Positions 1-7,773 of a DNA stretch of 22,269 nucleotides are shown piece by piece; position 1 is the stretch's first letter, and every line of letters starts with the position of its first letter. The stretch is from Roseovarius sp. GTDB lineage: Bacteria; Pseudomonadota; Alphaproteobacteria; Rhodobacterales; Rhodobacteraceae. The notes under the pieces were generated by a model. That model was not told where the DNA came from. It did not search any database and saw nothing but the letters and a program-made list of their open reading frames with translations. Where the stretch lies: positions 1 through 22,269 of the forward strand of contig SLDH01000317.1 of the NCBI GenBank assembly GCA_007125415.1. Direction: 5' to 3'. Both the position numbers and the translations under genes were made by a program.

Positions 1-45
1 GCCACCACGGGTACGCCGGATTACAGCGCCTTCATGGGCAACTGA
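1..45 (+). CDS. C-terminal end of an upstream gene, probably the last gene of the puf operon (pufC or pufM)
   Basis: Only the last 14 codons and a TGA stop are in the window; they read ATTGTPDYSAFMGN. The frame is open from base 1, is followed directly by a strong hairpin, and lies upstream of dxs, the position the puf operon occupies in Rhodobacter relatives, where dxs (once called orf641) follows puf. This context suggests PufC or PufM. The short tail carries no diagnostic motif, so identity is inferred from position alone. Confidence 0.45.
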   Translation, partial: ATTGTPDYSAFMGN

Positions 46-52
46 ACAATTT

Positions 53-82
53 CACGGGCCGGTGCATCAGCACCGGCCCGTG
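53..82 (+). terminator. Perfect 12-bp hairpin after the upstream (puf-like) gene
   Basis: CACGGGCCGGTG (53-64) pairs perfectly with CACCGGCCCGTG (71-82) around a 6-nt loop. It starts 7 nt after the upstream stop codon. No T-run follows, so it is either a weak intrinsic terminator or an mRNA 3'-end stabilising structure. Hairpins of the second kind are known to shape puf mRNA stability in Rhodobacter; applying that here is inference. Confidence 0.7.
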
Positions 83-98
83 TTGACCTAAAGAGACA
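81..98 (+). promoter_or_regulatory. Candidate PpsR/CrtJ box upstream of dxs
   Basis: The sequence TGTTGACCTAAAGAGACA fits TGT-N12-ACA exactly and ends 68 nt before the dxs ATG. It contains a -35-like TTGACC (83-88), but no convincing -10 follows at 16-18 nt. It fits the other boxes in this window less well because it lacks the shared TGTC and ATT(G/T)ACA ends. A match to six fixed bases is expected by chance about five times in 22 kb, so its position is the main support. Confidence 0.4.
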
Positions 99-166
99 AG
101 ACTAGCGCCGTCTGCGCTTCGACAAGGGACACGAGGGCGACGCTTGCACCATCAGGAGGGGATGAG

Positions 167-2092
167 ATGCAAATGGAACGTCCGAAAACGCCGCTGCTCG
201 ATCGTGTTGCAGGGCCTGCCGATCTCAGAGAGCTGACCGATACCGAGTTGACGAAACTGGCCGGTGAACTGCGGGCCGAGGTGATCTCGGCCGTATCCGA
301 GACAGGTGGCCATCTGGGCTCTGGCCTTGGTGTCGTGGAACTGAGCGTGGCCATCCACGCGGTGTTCAACACCCCCATGGACAAGCTGATCTGGGATGTT
401 GGCCACCAGTGTTACCCTCACAAGATTCTCACCGGGCGACGTGACCGCATTCGTACCCTGCGCCAGAAAGACGGGCTTTCGGGCTTCACGAAACGCTCGG
501 AATCCCATTTCGATCCCTTTGGCGCGGCGCATAGCTCGACCTCAATCTCCGCCGCTCTGGGGTTCACCGTTGGCCGCGACATGGGCCAGGCGACAGGTGA
601 CGCGATTGCCGTCATCGGCGACGGCTCGATCAGCGCCGGCATGGCTTACGAGGCGCTGAACAATGCCGGGTCCGAAGGCCGCCGCCTTTTCGTGATCCTC
701 AATGACAACGAGATGAGCATCGCGCCCCCGGTGGGTGCCATGTCCTCCTATCTCAGCGGGCTTTATGCAAACGAGCCGCTGGCGCGGATGAAATCGCTGG
801 CCGAAGGGTTCGAGGCGGCGATGCCCGCCCCCATGCGCGAAAGCGCCAAGCGCGCACGCCAGCTGGTGACCGGGCTCACAGGGTCAGGCACGCTCTTCGA
901 AGAGCTTGGCTTTGAATATGTGGGCCCCATTGACGGGCATGACATGAGCCAGCTTCTTCCGGTTCTGCGGGCCGCGCGTGCGCGGGCCACCGGCCCCGTG
1001 CTGATCCATTGCTGCACCGTCAAGGGCAAGGGCTATGCTCCGGCTGAAACAAGCGCGGACAAATATCACGGTGTGGCAAGCTTCGACGTGGAGACAGGTG
1101 CACAGGCCAAGAAGGCCGCGAGCGCGCCCAGCTACACCAGTGTCTTCGGCACGGCGCTGACCGAGGAAGCCGCGCGCGACCCTGATATCGTGGCCGTGAC
1201 CGCTGCGATGCCCGGGGGCACCGGCGTCGACATCATGGCCAAGCGCTTTCCCGCACGTGTCTTCGATGTGGGCATCGCCGAGCAACACGGTGTGACTTTC
1301 GCCGCCGGGATGGCCGCAAGCGGGCTGAAGCCCTTCGCCGCGATTTATTCCACCTTCCTGCAACGCGGCTATGACCAGGTGGTGCATGATGTGGCCCTGC
1401 AGGGCCTGCCAGTGCGCTTTGCCATTGACCGTGCGGGGCTTGTGGGGGCCGATGGCGCCACCCATGCGGGCAGCTTCGACATTGGCTATCTGGGCAATCT
1501 GCCGGGCTTTACGGTGATGGCGGCTGCCGATGAAGCAGAGCTTGTGCATATGGTCGCCACGGCGGCTGCGCATGACACTGGCCCTATTTCCTTTCGCTAT
1601 CCCAGGGGTGCGGGGGAAGGCGTGGCGTTGCCCGAGCGGGGCGAGGTGCTCGACATCGGCAAGGGCCGGATCGTGCAGGAGGGCGAGGATGTGGCCATTC
1701 TTTCCTTCGGGGCGCATCTGGGCGAATGCCGCCGCGCGGCCGCGATGCTGGCCGAGGAGGGCATTCATGTCACCCTTGCGGATGCGCGTTTCGCCAAGCC
1801 GCTCGACACGGATCTGGTGTTGCGGCTTGTGCGCAGCCACCGCGCGCTGATCACCGTGGAGCAGGGCGCGGAAGGAGGCTTCGGGTCGCTTGTGATGCAT
1901 TGCCTTGCCCGCAATGGTGCGTTTGACCGCGGTCTGGCGATCCGCAACATGTGCCTGCCCGACCGCTTCATCGATCAGGCGAGCCCGGCGCAGATGTATG
2001 CAGATGCAGGTCTTACGGCCGCCGACATCGCCGACACCGCCCGCGGAGCGATCGGAAGGTCTGCGCAAGTGGTGCCGCTCAAGGCAATCTGA
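167..2092 (+). CDS. dxs: 1-deoxy-D-xylulose-5-phosphate synthase
   Basis: Dxs condenses pyruvate and glyceraldehyde 3-phosphate to 1-deoxy-D-xylulose 5-phosphate, the entry step of the MEP isoprenoid pathway. That pathway feeds carotenoids and the phytyl or geranylgeranyl tail of bacteriochlorophyll. The 641-residue product has the usual family length. It shows His49 in GGHLGSG, the thiamine-diphosphate motif beginning GDG at 151-153 with LNDNEMSI near 178-185, and [13 protein letters not shown] (369-381) with the catalytic-type Glu372. The ATG has a good ribosome site, AGGAGGGG, 5 nt upstream. It sits alone between the puf-like end and the convergent hemA. A photosynthesis-linked second dxs copy is common in Rhodobacterales; whether another exists elsewhere is not visible. 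Confidence 0.96.
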   Translation: MQMERPKTPLLDRVAGPADLRELTDTELTKLAGELRAEVISAVSETGGHLGSGLGVVELSVAIHAVFNTPMDKLIWDVGHQCYPHKILTGRRDRIRTLRQKDGLSGFTKRSESHFDPFGAAHSSTSISAALGFTVGRDMGQATGDAIAVIGDGSISAGMAYEALNNAGSEGRRLFVILNDNEMSIAPPVGAMSSYLSGLYANEPLARMKSLAEGFEAAMPAPMRESAKRARQLVTGLTGSGTLFEELGFEYVGPIDGHDMSQLLPVLRAARARATGPVLIHCCTVKGKGYAPAETSADKYHGVASFDVETGAQAKKAASAPSYTSVFGTALTEEAARDPDIVAVTAAMPGGTGVDIMAKRFPARVFDVGIAEQHGVTFAAGMAASGLKPFAAIYSTFLQRGYDQVVHDVALQGLPVRFAIDRAGLVGADGATHAGSFDIGYLGNLPGFTVMAAADEAELVHMVATAAAHDTGPISFRYPRGAGEGVALPERGEVLDIGKGRIVQEGEDVAILSFGAHLGECRRAAAMLAEEGIHVTLADARFAKPLDTDLVLRLVRSHRALITVEQGAEGGFGSLVMHCLARNGAFDRGLAIRNMCLPDRFIDQASPAQMYADAGLTAADIADTARGAIGRSAQVVPLKAI

Positions 2093-2368
2093 TCCTTTTT
2101 GGCAGGTTGTCTCTGGCTGATCCTGCCCCATTCCAGAGCGTGTTGCATCTGATCGGGTTCAACGCGTCCCGATGACAGGGCGTGCGGCCGTCCGGACGGG
2201 CGCAGGCCGCAAACGCCCCCGGCGGGCTAACTCCCATTCGGCGCTATTTGCTTTAGAAGGCCGTTGCATAAAGCGCCTCCGCTTCTCGCCGAACCCTGCA
2301 GCAACGGCTGAAACGAAGAAAGCCACCCCGGGCCCGGGGCGGCTTTCAATCTGTGCCGACCTTGCGGA
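2093..2368. other. Convergent intergenic region between dxs and hemA
   Basis: This 276-bp gap has no believable gene. It contains CCTTTTT just after the dxs stop, a weak stem GGCAGG/CCTGCC (2101-2106 with 2122-2127), a stem ATCGGG/CCCGAT separated by 10 nt (about 2153-2174), a GCGGCC/GGCCGC structure around a TCCGGA core (about 2184-2210), and the strong hairpin at 2318-2347. The upstream stems could terminate dxs transcripts, though none has the classic T-tail. No promoter or RNA gene is evident. Confidence 0.6.
2318..2347 (-). terminator. Likely terminator of the bch-puh-hemA superoperon
   Basis: On the - strand, GAAAGCC (2347-2341) pairs with GGCTTTC (2324-2318). Between them is a fully self-complementary CCCCGGGCCCGGGG core, with one mismatch in the stem. 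The downstream side ends in GGCTTTCTTCG, a short T-rich tail. It lies 21 nt after the hemA stop, where the 15-kb transcript should end. The stem is nearly symmetric and could also act on + strand transcripts from dxs. Confidence 0.7.
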
Positions 2369-3583
2369 TCAGGCCACGGCGTGGGCCAGCGCGCATTGCT
2401 TCCAGAGCACAGTCAGCGCGTTCACAAGGTGGTCAATATCCGCATCCGTATGGAGCGGGCCGGGCGTGAAGCGCAGGCGCTCGGTGCCCTTGGGGACAGT
2501 CGGGTAGTTGATGGGCTGCACATAGATGCCATAGTCGCGCATCAGGATATCGGCCAGCATCCGGCACTTCACCGGATCCTTGATCATGACCGGAATGATA
2601 TGGCTGGGGTTGTGCAGATGCGGGATGCCGCGGGCATCGAGCAGGCTGCGCAGCCGTGCCACCTGGGCGCGCTGTGCCTCGCGCTCCACATTGCTTTCCT
2701 TCAGATGGCGGATCGAGGCCGCCGCCGCGGCGGCGACAGCCGGTGGGATCGCGGTGGTGAATATGAAGCCACTGGCAAAGGAGCGGATGAAATCGCACAG
2801 CGCGTCAGAGCCGGTGATATATCCGCCCATGCAGCCGAATGCCTTGCCCAGGGTGCCTTCGATCAGGGTGATCCGGTCGGCAAGGCCACGCTCTTCGCTC
2901 ACACCGCCGCCGCGCGCGCCATATAGGCCCACAGCATGCACCTCATCGAGATAGGTCATGGCACCGTGCTTTTCGGCCACCTCGACGATCTCTTCCATCG
3001 GGCAGATATCGCCATCCATGGAATAGACACTCTCGAAGGCAACGATCTTGGGGGCGTTCGCGGGCAGGGCCGCGAGCTTGCGGTCGAGATCTTCGGGGTC
3101 GTTATGCTTCCAGATCACCTTGTGGCACCGCGCATGGCGGATGCCTTCGATCATCGAGGCATGGTTGAGCGCATCCGACAGGATCACCGCGTCGGGCAGG
3201 CGGCTGCCCAGAGTGCTCAGCGCGGCCCAGTTCGAGACATAGCCCGAGGTGAAGAGCAACGCGCTCTCCTTGCCATGCAGGTCAGCCAACTCGCGCTCGA
3301 GCGCCACGTGATGCGAGGCGGTGCCCGAGATGTTGCGCGTCCCGCCTGCGCCGGTGCCGCAGCTTCGGACGGTTTCGATCATGGCATCGCGCACTTTGGG
3401 GTGCTGGCCCATGCCGAGGTAATCGTTCGAGCACCAGACAGTCACCTCATCGGGTGCATCATCATCAAGGCTGCGCGCCTTTGGAAAAGCACCGAACTGG
3501 CGCTCTAGTTCGGCGAAGATGCGGTAGTTCCCCTCATCCTTCAGCTGGTTCAGCTGTGTGCTGAACATCTTGTCAAAATCCAT
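2369..3583 (-). CDS. hemA: 5-aminolevulinate synthase
   Basis: HemA makes 5-aminolevulinate from glycine and succinyl-CoA using PLP (Shemin pathway), the committed step for heme and bacteriochlorophyll. The 404-residue product matches the family throughout: [13 protein letters not shown] (50-62), [22 protein letters not shown] (183-192), [10 protein letters not shown] (213-222), and the PLP lysine K247 in GTLGKAFG. The C-terminal [16 protein letters not shown] also matches. An in-frame ATG 25 codons upstream is possible, but the chosen ATG has GGAGG at good spacing and gives the usual MDFDKMF-type start. It overlaps the end of puhE by 11 nt, so it is probably translationally coupled. Rhodobacterales often carry two ALA synthases; this is the photosynthesis-linked one. 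Confidence 0.95.
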   Translation of the reverse strand: MDFDKMFSTQLNQLKDEGNYRIFAELERQFGAFPKARSLDDDAPDEVTVWCSNDYLGMGQHPKVRDAMIETVRSCGTGAGGTRNISGTASHHVALERELADLHGKESALLFTSGYVSNWAALSTLGSRLPDAVILSDALNHASMIEGIRHARCHKVIWKHNDPEDLDRKLAALPANAPKIVAFESVYSMDGDICPMEEIVEVAEKHGAMTYLDEVHAVGLYGARGGGVSEERGLADRITLIEGTLGKAFGCMGGYITGSDALCDFIRSFASGFIFTTAIPPAVAAAAAASIRHLKESNVEREAQRAQVARLRSLLDARGIPHLHNPSHIIPVMIKDPVKCRMLADILMRDYGIYVQPINYPTVPKGTERLRFTPGPLHTDADIDHLVNALTVLWKQCALAHAVA

Positions 3584-4388
3584 GGGGTCCCTCCGGTCTT
3601 GTCGTCTTGGCAGTTGAAGTTTTGGGCGCGGGCAGCATCCAGCGCCAGAGTTTTGCATCGGGCAGCGGCAACACCATGAGCCAGTGTTCCAGCAGCGCCA
3701 GTGCGGTGATTGCGGTCAGCAGGGCATAGCCTGTGATGTCTCCTGCGGTCTCTGCGCCGATCAGCCGCTCCAGCCAGCAGGCTGTTGCAAAGGTCAGCAC
3801 CGTGATCGAAATGGGAAAGAACCAGTTGAGACGCTGGATTCGGAAATGGCTGGCCAGATGGCCAAGCGCTTCGGGCAGAAACTCGGTATTGATGCGCGGC
3901 ACGCCGAAATAGAGGTTCAGTTTGGCCGACACCCGCGCGAAGAAGAGGACGGTAAAGGTCCAGAGGCCGAAGGTATTGGCGGCCTCGTGCCCGTAGATCC
4001 ACATGGCCGCAAGCACGCCGACCAGCAGCATTTCGTGATAGGCGATGGTGCCCCAGGCGCGGATGAACCGCTCGAACTCGGGTGTGTCCTGCGGACAATC
4101 ATGCGAATTTGGACCGGTGACCACGCCCGTCAGAAATGCAGTTTCGATCCAGCCCCATATGGCCAGAGCGGAGAGGAAAGCACCATAGACGGCCACCATC
4201 CCGGTGCTGTTGAGGGTGACCATGAAGCCCCAGATGCCGATCGCCAGAAGCGGCAGCGTCAACCCTGTCAGCACGAGCCGCGCGCGCGGGCCGGCATTAT
4301 CGGCCCTGCGCACGGCCCAGAGGATCGCCCCGGTGGAGAACCACCAGACAAAAAGTGCCAGAAGGGCAGCGATCCAGGGCGAGGGCAT
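3573..4388 (-). CDS. puhE: Photosynthetic complex assembly protein PuhE
   Basis: The 271-residue polytopic membrane protein has about seven hydrophobic segments (about 5-25, 36-58, 63-85, 117-135, 140-155, 188-207, 217-240). Between them are conserved-looking polar stretches such as [13 protein letters not shown] (96-108), AYHEM, and [17 protein letters not shown] (151-167). It matches the PuhE family of putative photosynthetic complex assembly proteins, which influence reaction-centre/LH1 formation and bacteriochlorophyll supply in Rhodobacter capsulatus; the biochemical activity is unknown. The start ATG shares one base with the acsF stop (TGATG), and the 3' end overlaps hemA by 11 nt. The reading frame stays open far upstream inside acsF, but that part is an out-of-frame shadow of AcsF. 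Confidence 0.88.
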   Translation of the reverse strand: MPSPWIAALLALFVWWFSTGAILWAVRRADNAGPRARLVLTGLTLPLLAIGIWGFMVTLNSTGMVAVYGAFLSALAIWGWIETAFLTGVVTGPNSHDCPQDTPEFERFIRAWGTIAYHEMLLVGVLAAMWIYGHEAANTFGLWTFTVLFFARVSAKLNLYFGVPRINTEFLPEALGHLASHFRIQRLNWFFPISITVLTFATACWLERLIGAETAGDITGYALLTAITALALLEHWLMVLPLPDAKLWRWMLPAPKTSTAKTTRPEGPHGF

Positions 4389-5515
4389 CAGTACACGGGC
4401 TCCATGCGCGTCACGGCGGGCACCTTGTGCTGTTTGGCCGGGATGAAATAGAGGCTGGCAAAAGCCGTGGCCGCGCGGGCGCTGGCCCCCATCCGCTTGA
4501 GGAAGGCCATGGGCCCGGTCTGCTGCTTGGCCAAGGCCAGATCGGCATTCGCCTTCTGCATCTTCTCGAGGTTCGCCTGCCATTTGGGGTGGTCGATATC
4601 GACAGTGATCGGGAAGATCTGCTTGGAAAGCTCCGAGGTCTTGGTGAAAACCTCGTGCGCATACCAGTCGGGATCCACGCCGAGCGCCTCGTGAAAGGCC
4701 GGGCGCTGATGGTCGCGGACATACATGGTGGAATAGACCGCCGTGAGGAAGAACTTGATCCACCAGACATTGCGGCCCGAGGTGAGCTTCGGATCGGTCT
4801 TCATCAGAAGCGCGAAGGCCTCGCCATGGCTGAACTCGTCATTGCACCATTCCTGGAACCACTTGAAGATCGGATGGAATCGGTGCTCGGGGTGCGCCTC
4901 CAGATGCCGGAAGATGGTGATATAGCGCGCATAGCCGATCTTCTCGCTCAGATAGGTGGCGTAGTAGATGAACTTCGGCCGGAAATAGGTGTATTTCTTC
5001 TTTTGGGTCAGGAAGCCGAGATTAACCCGAAGGCCAGCCTCGCGCAGGGCATCATTGATGAAACCCGCATGGCGTGCCTCATCGCGCGCCATCAGTTGGA
5101 AGAGCTGAGTGATGTCCTTGTTGTTGCCCCGGCGCTTCATTTCCTTGTAGAGAACGCAGCCTGAAAACTCGGCGGTGCAGGAGGAGATCAGGAAGTCGAT
5201 GAATTCCTTCTTGAGCGCGGGCTCCATATTGTCCCAATCGACATGGTCCCAGTCCTCGTTCTTCTTGAAATGGCCCTTGTTCGGGTCGCTTTCCATCTGG
5301 GCGATCAGTTTGTCCCATTCCTCGCGCACGGGCGTGACATCGATGGCATCGAGTTCATCGAAATCCGTGGTGTAGAAGCGCGGCGTGAGCAGCGTGTTGG
5401 CCATGGCTGTTTCCGTGGCCATCTCGTCATTATACTGGGCATCCTGCGCCTCGGCGATCGCAAGGCCTTCTTCGACGGTGGTCGCGTCGGCGGTGTGTTT
5501 GGTCTGCATGTTCAT
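4388..5515 (-). CDS. acsF: Aerobic magnesium-protoporphyrin IX monomethyl ester (oxidative) cyclase
   Basis: AcsF is the di-iron, O2-dependent cyclase that forms the isocyclic ring E, giving divinyl protochlorophyllide. The 375-residue product shows the ferritin-like iron ligands: Glu116 in TAEFSGC, E146 and H149 in DEARH (145-149), and E227 and H230 in NDEFSHGEAF (225-234). The chosen ATG gives MNMQTKHTAD; it overlaps the preceding gene by 4 nt (ATGA) and has AGAGGTG upstream. An alternative start 11 codons earlier lies inside the preceding gene and is less likely. No anaerobic bchE-type cyclase is seen here, so ring E formation encoded in this segment needs oxygen, as expected for an aerobic phototroph. 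Many oxidative cyclases also need a small partner such as BciE, which is not recognised in this window. Confidence 0.95.
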   Translation of the reverse strand: MNMQTKHTADATTVEEGLAIAEAQDAQYNDEMATETAMANTLLTPRFYTTDFDELDAIDVTPVREEWDKLIAQMESDPNKGHFKKNEDWDHVDWDNMEPALKKEFIDFLISSCTAEFSGCVLYKEMKRRGNNKDITQLFQLMARDEARHAGFINDALREAGLRVNLGFLTQKKKYTYFRPKFIYYATYLSEKIGYARYITIFRHLEAHPEHRFHPIFKWFQEWCNDEFSHGEAFALLMKTDPKLTSGRNVWWIKFFLTAVYSTMYVRDHQRPAFHEALGVDPDWYAHEVFTKTSELSKQIFPITVDIDHPKWQANLEKMQKANADLALAKQQTGPMAFLKRMGASARAATAFASLYFIPAKQHKVPAVTRMEPVY

Positions 5516-5808
5516 AGTGTCACCTCTTCGGAAAAGGAGAACTCGCAAAGCTCCATCACTTCGAGATCACCGGTCAATCGTGTCCAGAGCCGCTCGAGCT
5601 TGGAGGCCCGGAAAATGATCGCATCGCGATCTTCGATGACGATTTCTCCGAAGGGCGCCATGATCTCGGGCCCTTTCACCTTCACCTCGTCACCCGGATA
5701 GATGACAGCGCCGTTGTTGAAGCGCACATGCGCGTGCAGGCTTTCGAATTTGTGACTGATTTCTACCGTACACGGCGCGTGTTCGATATCCTTGGTAAGC
5801 CATCCCAT
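5512..5808 (-). CDS. Conserved-looking 98-residue protein between puhC and acsF, function unknown
   Basis: The 98-residue product starts MGWLTKDIEH. It is soluble-looking, with no membrane segment or signal peptide, and is mostly short beta-type stretches: CTVEISHKFESLHAHVRF (13-30), AVIYPGDEVKVKGPE (34-48), GEIVIEDRDAIIFRA (54-68). A basic helix-like KLERLWTRL (70-78) and an acidic tail follow. The ATG has AGGAGG 5-6 nt upstream, and the 3' end overlaps acsF by 4 nt (ATGA), which strongly supports translation. A gene of this size at this position recurs in Rhodobacterales photosynthesis clusters, where it is usually left hypothetical. Context suggests a role in complex assembly or with the cyclase, but no domain proves it. 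I do not assign the name puhD because that symbol has been used for a different small ORF. Confidence 0.85.
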   Translation of the reverse strand: MGWLTKDIEHAPCTVEISHKFESLHAHVRFNNGAVIYPGDEVKVKGPEIMAPFGEIVIEDRDAIIFRASKLERLWTRLTGDLEVMELCEFSFSEEVTL

Positions 5809-5828
5809 TATTGGCCTCCTCTCTGCTG

Positions 5829-6302
5829 TTACTGCAGGAGCCTTGCAAAGACCCTTGCATTGTCGATGCCGAACCCCATCAGGTCGGCACTCCACCCCGT
5901 TGACGGGTCGTGAATTGATACGCGCCCATTCTCCTGCCGCCGCAGTGTGACGGGCGTATCAAGCGCGACACGATTCTTGGCCCGCTCATGCACAATGACA
6001 CGATAGACACCCGACACAAAGCCACCATCGTCAGGGCCCAGGTCCAGGATCACGCTGCCATCGGGCTCCGTGACCGTGGCGGCTCCTGAAATCTCGCCAT
6101 GCAGCAAGACAGAGCGCTCGATAAGCACATCACTTACCGGTGGCGTGGCCGAGAGCGGCATGTCCGTGAGCCGCGCATAGGTGACCAGTGCAAGCACCGT
6201 CATGACCAGCACGAACATGGCCCGGACAAGAAAGCGCGGGATCGTATCGCGGTCATTCGTCTTGAAGCGGGTTTGGGGCTGGTGGGTATCCATCTGGGTC
6301 AT
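5829..6302 (-). CDS. puhC: Photosynthetic complex assembly protein PuhC
   Basis: The 157-residue product has a cytoplasmic N-terminus of about 24 residues, one membrane anchor (about 25-44, RAMFVLVMTVLALVTYARL), and a soluble C-terminal domain expected in the periplasm. That domain includes DGSVILDLGPDDGGFVSGVY (86-105) and the C-terminal NARVFARLL. This matches the PuhC family, which is needed for efficient reaction-centre/LH1 core reorganisation in Rhodobacter capsulatus. The ATG has GAGGA about 5 nt upstream; a second in-frame ATG is three codons later. It lies 12 nt after puhB and 20 nt before the next gene. Confidence 0.86.
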   Translation of the reverse strand: MTQMDTHQPQTRFKTNDRDTIPRFLVRAMFVLVMTVLALVTYARLTDMPLSATPPVSDVLIERSVLLHGEISGAATVTEPDGSVILDLGPDDGGFVSGVYRVIVHERAKNRVALDTPVTLRRQENGRVSIHDPSTGWSADLMGFGIDNARVFARLLQ

Positions 6303-6314
6303 GATGTCCTCGTC

Positions 6315-6947
6315 CTACTCGGCGGCTACGGCAGAGGCCGGGCTGGCCCGCTCGATCACCGGCGTGCTGACACGGGCCTCAGCGGCTTCGCTGATGATCT
6401 GTGCCACCTTGGCCGCTTCGGGAATGCAACGAAGGGCCGGCTGCGTGCGGCGCATGACCCATGGACGAACATGTGGCCAGCAGACGATATAGCTCAGGCG
6501 CGTATCGCCCAGCAGATCAAGAGCGATCGTGCCGGTGCCCGATTTACGCAGATCAAGATTGGCGTTGGCGATCTGGGTGAAGGGCAGGTTGAGGGTGACT
6601 GTCAATGCTGCCCCGATGCGCATTGCCACGCGGCGGTTGGTGATCGTGTAAACGGCGGCGCGAGCCTGCACATAGGCCATCACGATCAACAACGCACAGG
6701 CGATGGCACCAAGAATGATGAAGGGGAAGGAGGCCGAGAAAGCCGTGGCAAGGCTCGTCTGGTCGCTCAGCGTGATGAAGCGCCACGCGAACAGGCCAAC
6801 GAAATATGCCGCTACCCAGTAGATATTGAGTGATTCCTTCGCCAGTGCCCACCAGTTCGGTCTGCCCTGCCAGAGGATATGTTCTCCCTCCGGCGGCCGT
6901 TCCGGCAGGCCCTTCACGGGTTCGACTGCGAAATCATCATGGCTCAT
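6315..6947 (-). CDS. puhB: Reaction-centre assembly protein PuhB
   Basis: The 210-residue product starts MSHDDFAVEPVKGLPERPP and contains GEHILWQGRPNWWALAKES (21-39). Two or three hydrophobic segments follow (about 41-60 and 72-95), then YTITNRRVAMRIGAAL (100-115), the typical bacterial PH-like (bPH2) pattern. This matches PuhB, a membrane protein that assists reaction-centre H subunit and core assembly in Rhodobacter. The C-terminal 30 residues are Ala/Glu-rich and likely disordered. It begins 25 nt after puhA with a purine-rich site (GGAAG) before the ATG. Confidence 0.88.
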   Translation of the reverse strand: MSHDDFAVEPVKGLPERPPEGEHILWQGRPNWWALAKESLNIYWVAAYFVGLFAWRFITLSDQTSLATAFSASFPFIILGAIACALLIVMAYVQARAAVYTITNRRVAMRIGAALTVTLNLPFTQIANANLDLRKSGTGTIALDLLGDTRLSYIVCWPHVRPWVMRRTQPALRCIPEAAKVAQIISEAAEARVSTPVIERASPASAVAAE

Positions 6948-6972
6948 GGCGGCTTCCTCTCCCTTGTACGGC

Positions 6973-7746
6973 TCAGCCCAGAACGGGCTCCTGGCGCGCT
7001 TCTGTCGCGTAGAGGGTTCCGCCTGCGTAGTATCCGCAGATCTTGTCCTCTTCGAGCAGAGTCACCTGGGTCGGCGACGCATGTTGCGGCACGCCAGCAA
7101 AGTTGTGGCTGTAGAGCGACCGCACCTTGACGTGATCTTTCCAGATCCGTGCCATGGTGAGCGGAACAAGGCGGCGCCCCCCGCCATGATCTGCATCAAG
7201 CTCGACCTCGAGATACCGGACAAGTTGCTCCGGCTCGTCGAGCCACATATCGACGATCTTGCCGACAACCTTCTTGTCACCCGCCATCAGCGGCAGGCCA
7301 CGCGGATCACGGCCAGCGGCCACGTTGAACACGTCCTTGGAGGACATCGGAATGATCTTCGGATGCCCATGCCCATCCAGTTCCGGCACATCGCGGCGCG
7401 GGGCCCAGGATGCGGGGCCGACACCATCCATCATCGGATCGCCCGTCGGCTCGAACGGGAAGCCATTGCCGGCGGCGGTCTTTTCCATGGGAATGTTCTC
7501 GCGCTCCGGTGTCTGGCCTGACGGCACGGTCAGTTCACCCCGCCCATGCGGCAGCTTGAACGTCTTGTCGCTGGGCACGGGGAAAAGCCCCTGGTTGGCC
7601 GAGACGTTGCCGTCATCATCTTCCAGAGGATAGCCCTCGCGCATGTTCTCACGCTGAATGTAGAAGATCAGGCCAGCGAAGAAGATGTAGAACAGCCAGA
7701 TGGACAAACTGGCCAGATCAAAATTTGCGAAGAATGCATTTTCCAT
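6973..7746 (-). CDS. puhA: Photosynthetic reaction centre H subunit
   Basis: PuhA caps the cytoplasmic face of the L/M reaction-centre core and guides protons to the QB quinone. The 257-residue product has the single N-terminal membrane helix (about 12-31), [11 protein letters not shown] (36-46), [16 protein letters not shown] (62-77), [15 protein letters not shown] (100-114) and [14 protein letters not shown]. From memory of the R. sphaeroides H subunit, the proton-entry residues D124, H126 and H128 (in PELDGHGH) and E173 (in DEPEQ) fall at the same numbers here. It follows lhaA after 27 nt with an AAGGAT ribosome site. In relatives the puhA promoter lies within the upstream lhaA gene, so a secondary promoter there is possible. 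Confidence 0.97.
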   Translation of the reverse strand: MENAFFANFDLASLSIWLFYIFFAGLIFYIQRENMREGYPLEDDDGNVSANQGLFPVPSDKTFKLPHGRGELTVPSGQTPERENIPMEKTAAGNGFPFEPTGDPMMDGVGPASWAPRRDVPELDGHGHPKIIPMSSKDVFNVAAGRDPRGLPLMAGDKKVVGKIVDMWLDEPEQLVRYLEVELDADHGGGRRLVPLTMARIWKDHVKVRSLYSHNFAGVPQHASPTQVTLLEEDKICGYYAGGTLYATEARQEPVLG

Positions 7747-7773
7747 TTTTCTATCCTTTCGATAGGCGGAAGG

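Noticed and set aside
884..2131. A 415-codon open frame antisense to dxs
   Set aside because: It lies wholly opposite a fully conserved Dxs, lacks a recognisable domain or ribosome site, and is of the kind that GC-rich third positions create on the opposite strand.
4388..4763. N-terminally extended reading of puhE
   Set aside because: The extra 125 codons lie out of frame inside the conserved AcsF C-terminal part; the TGATG junction gives the expected PuhE start.
7747..7773. Stem CTATC/GATAG in the lhaA-puhA gap as a terminator
   Set aside because: It is only 5 bp with a 5-nt loop, overlaps the puhA ribosome site, and has no T-run, so it is too weak to call.
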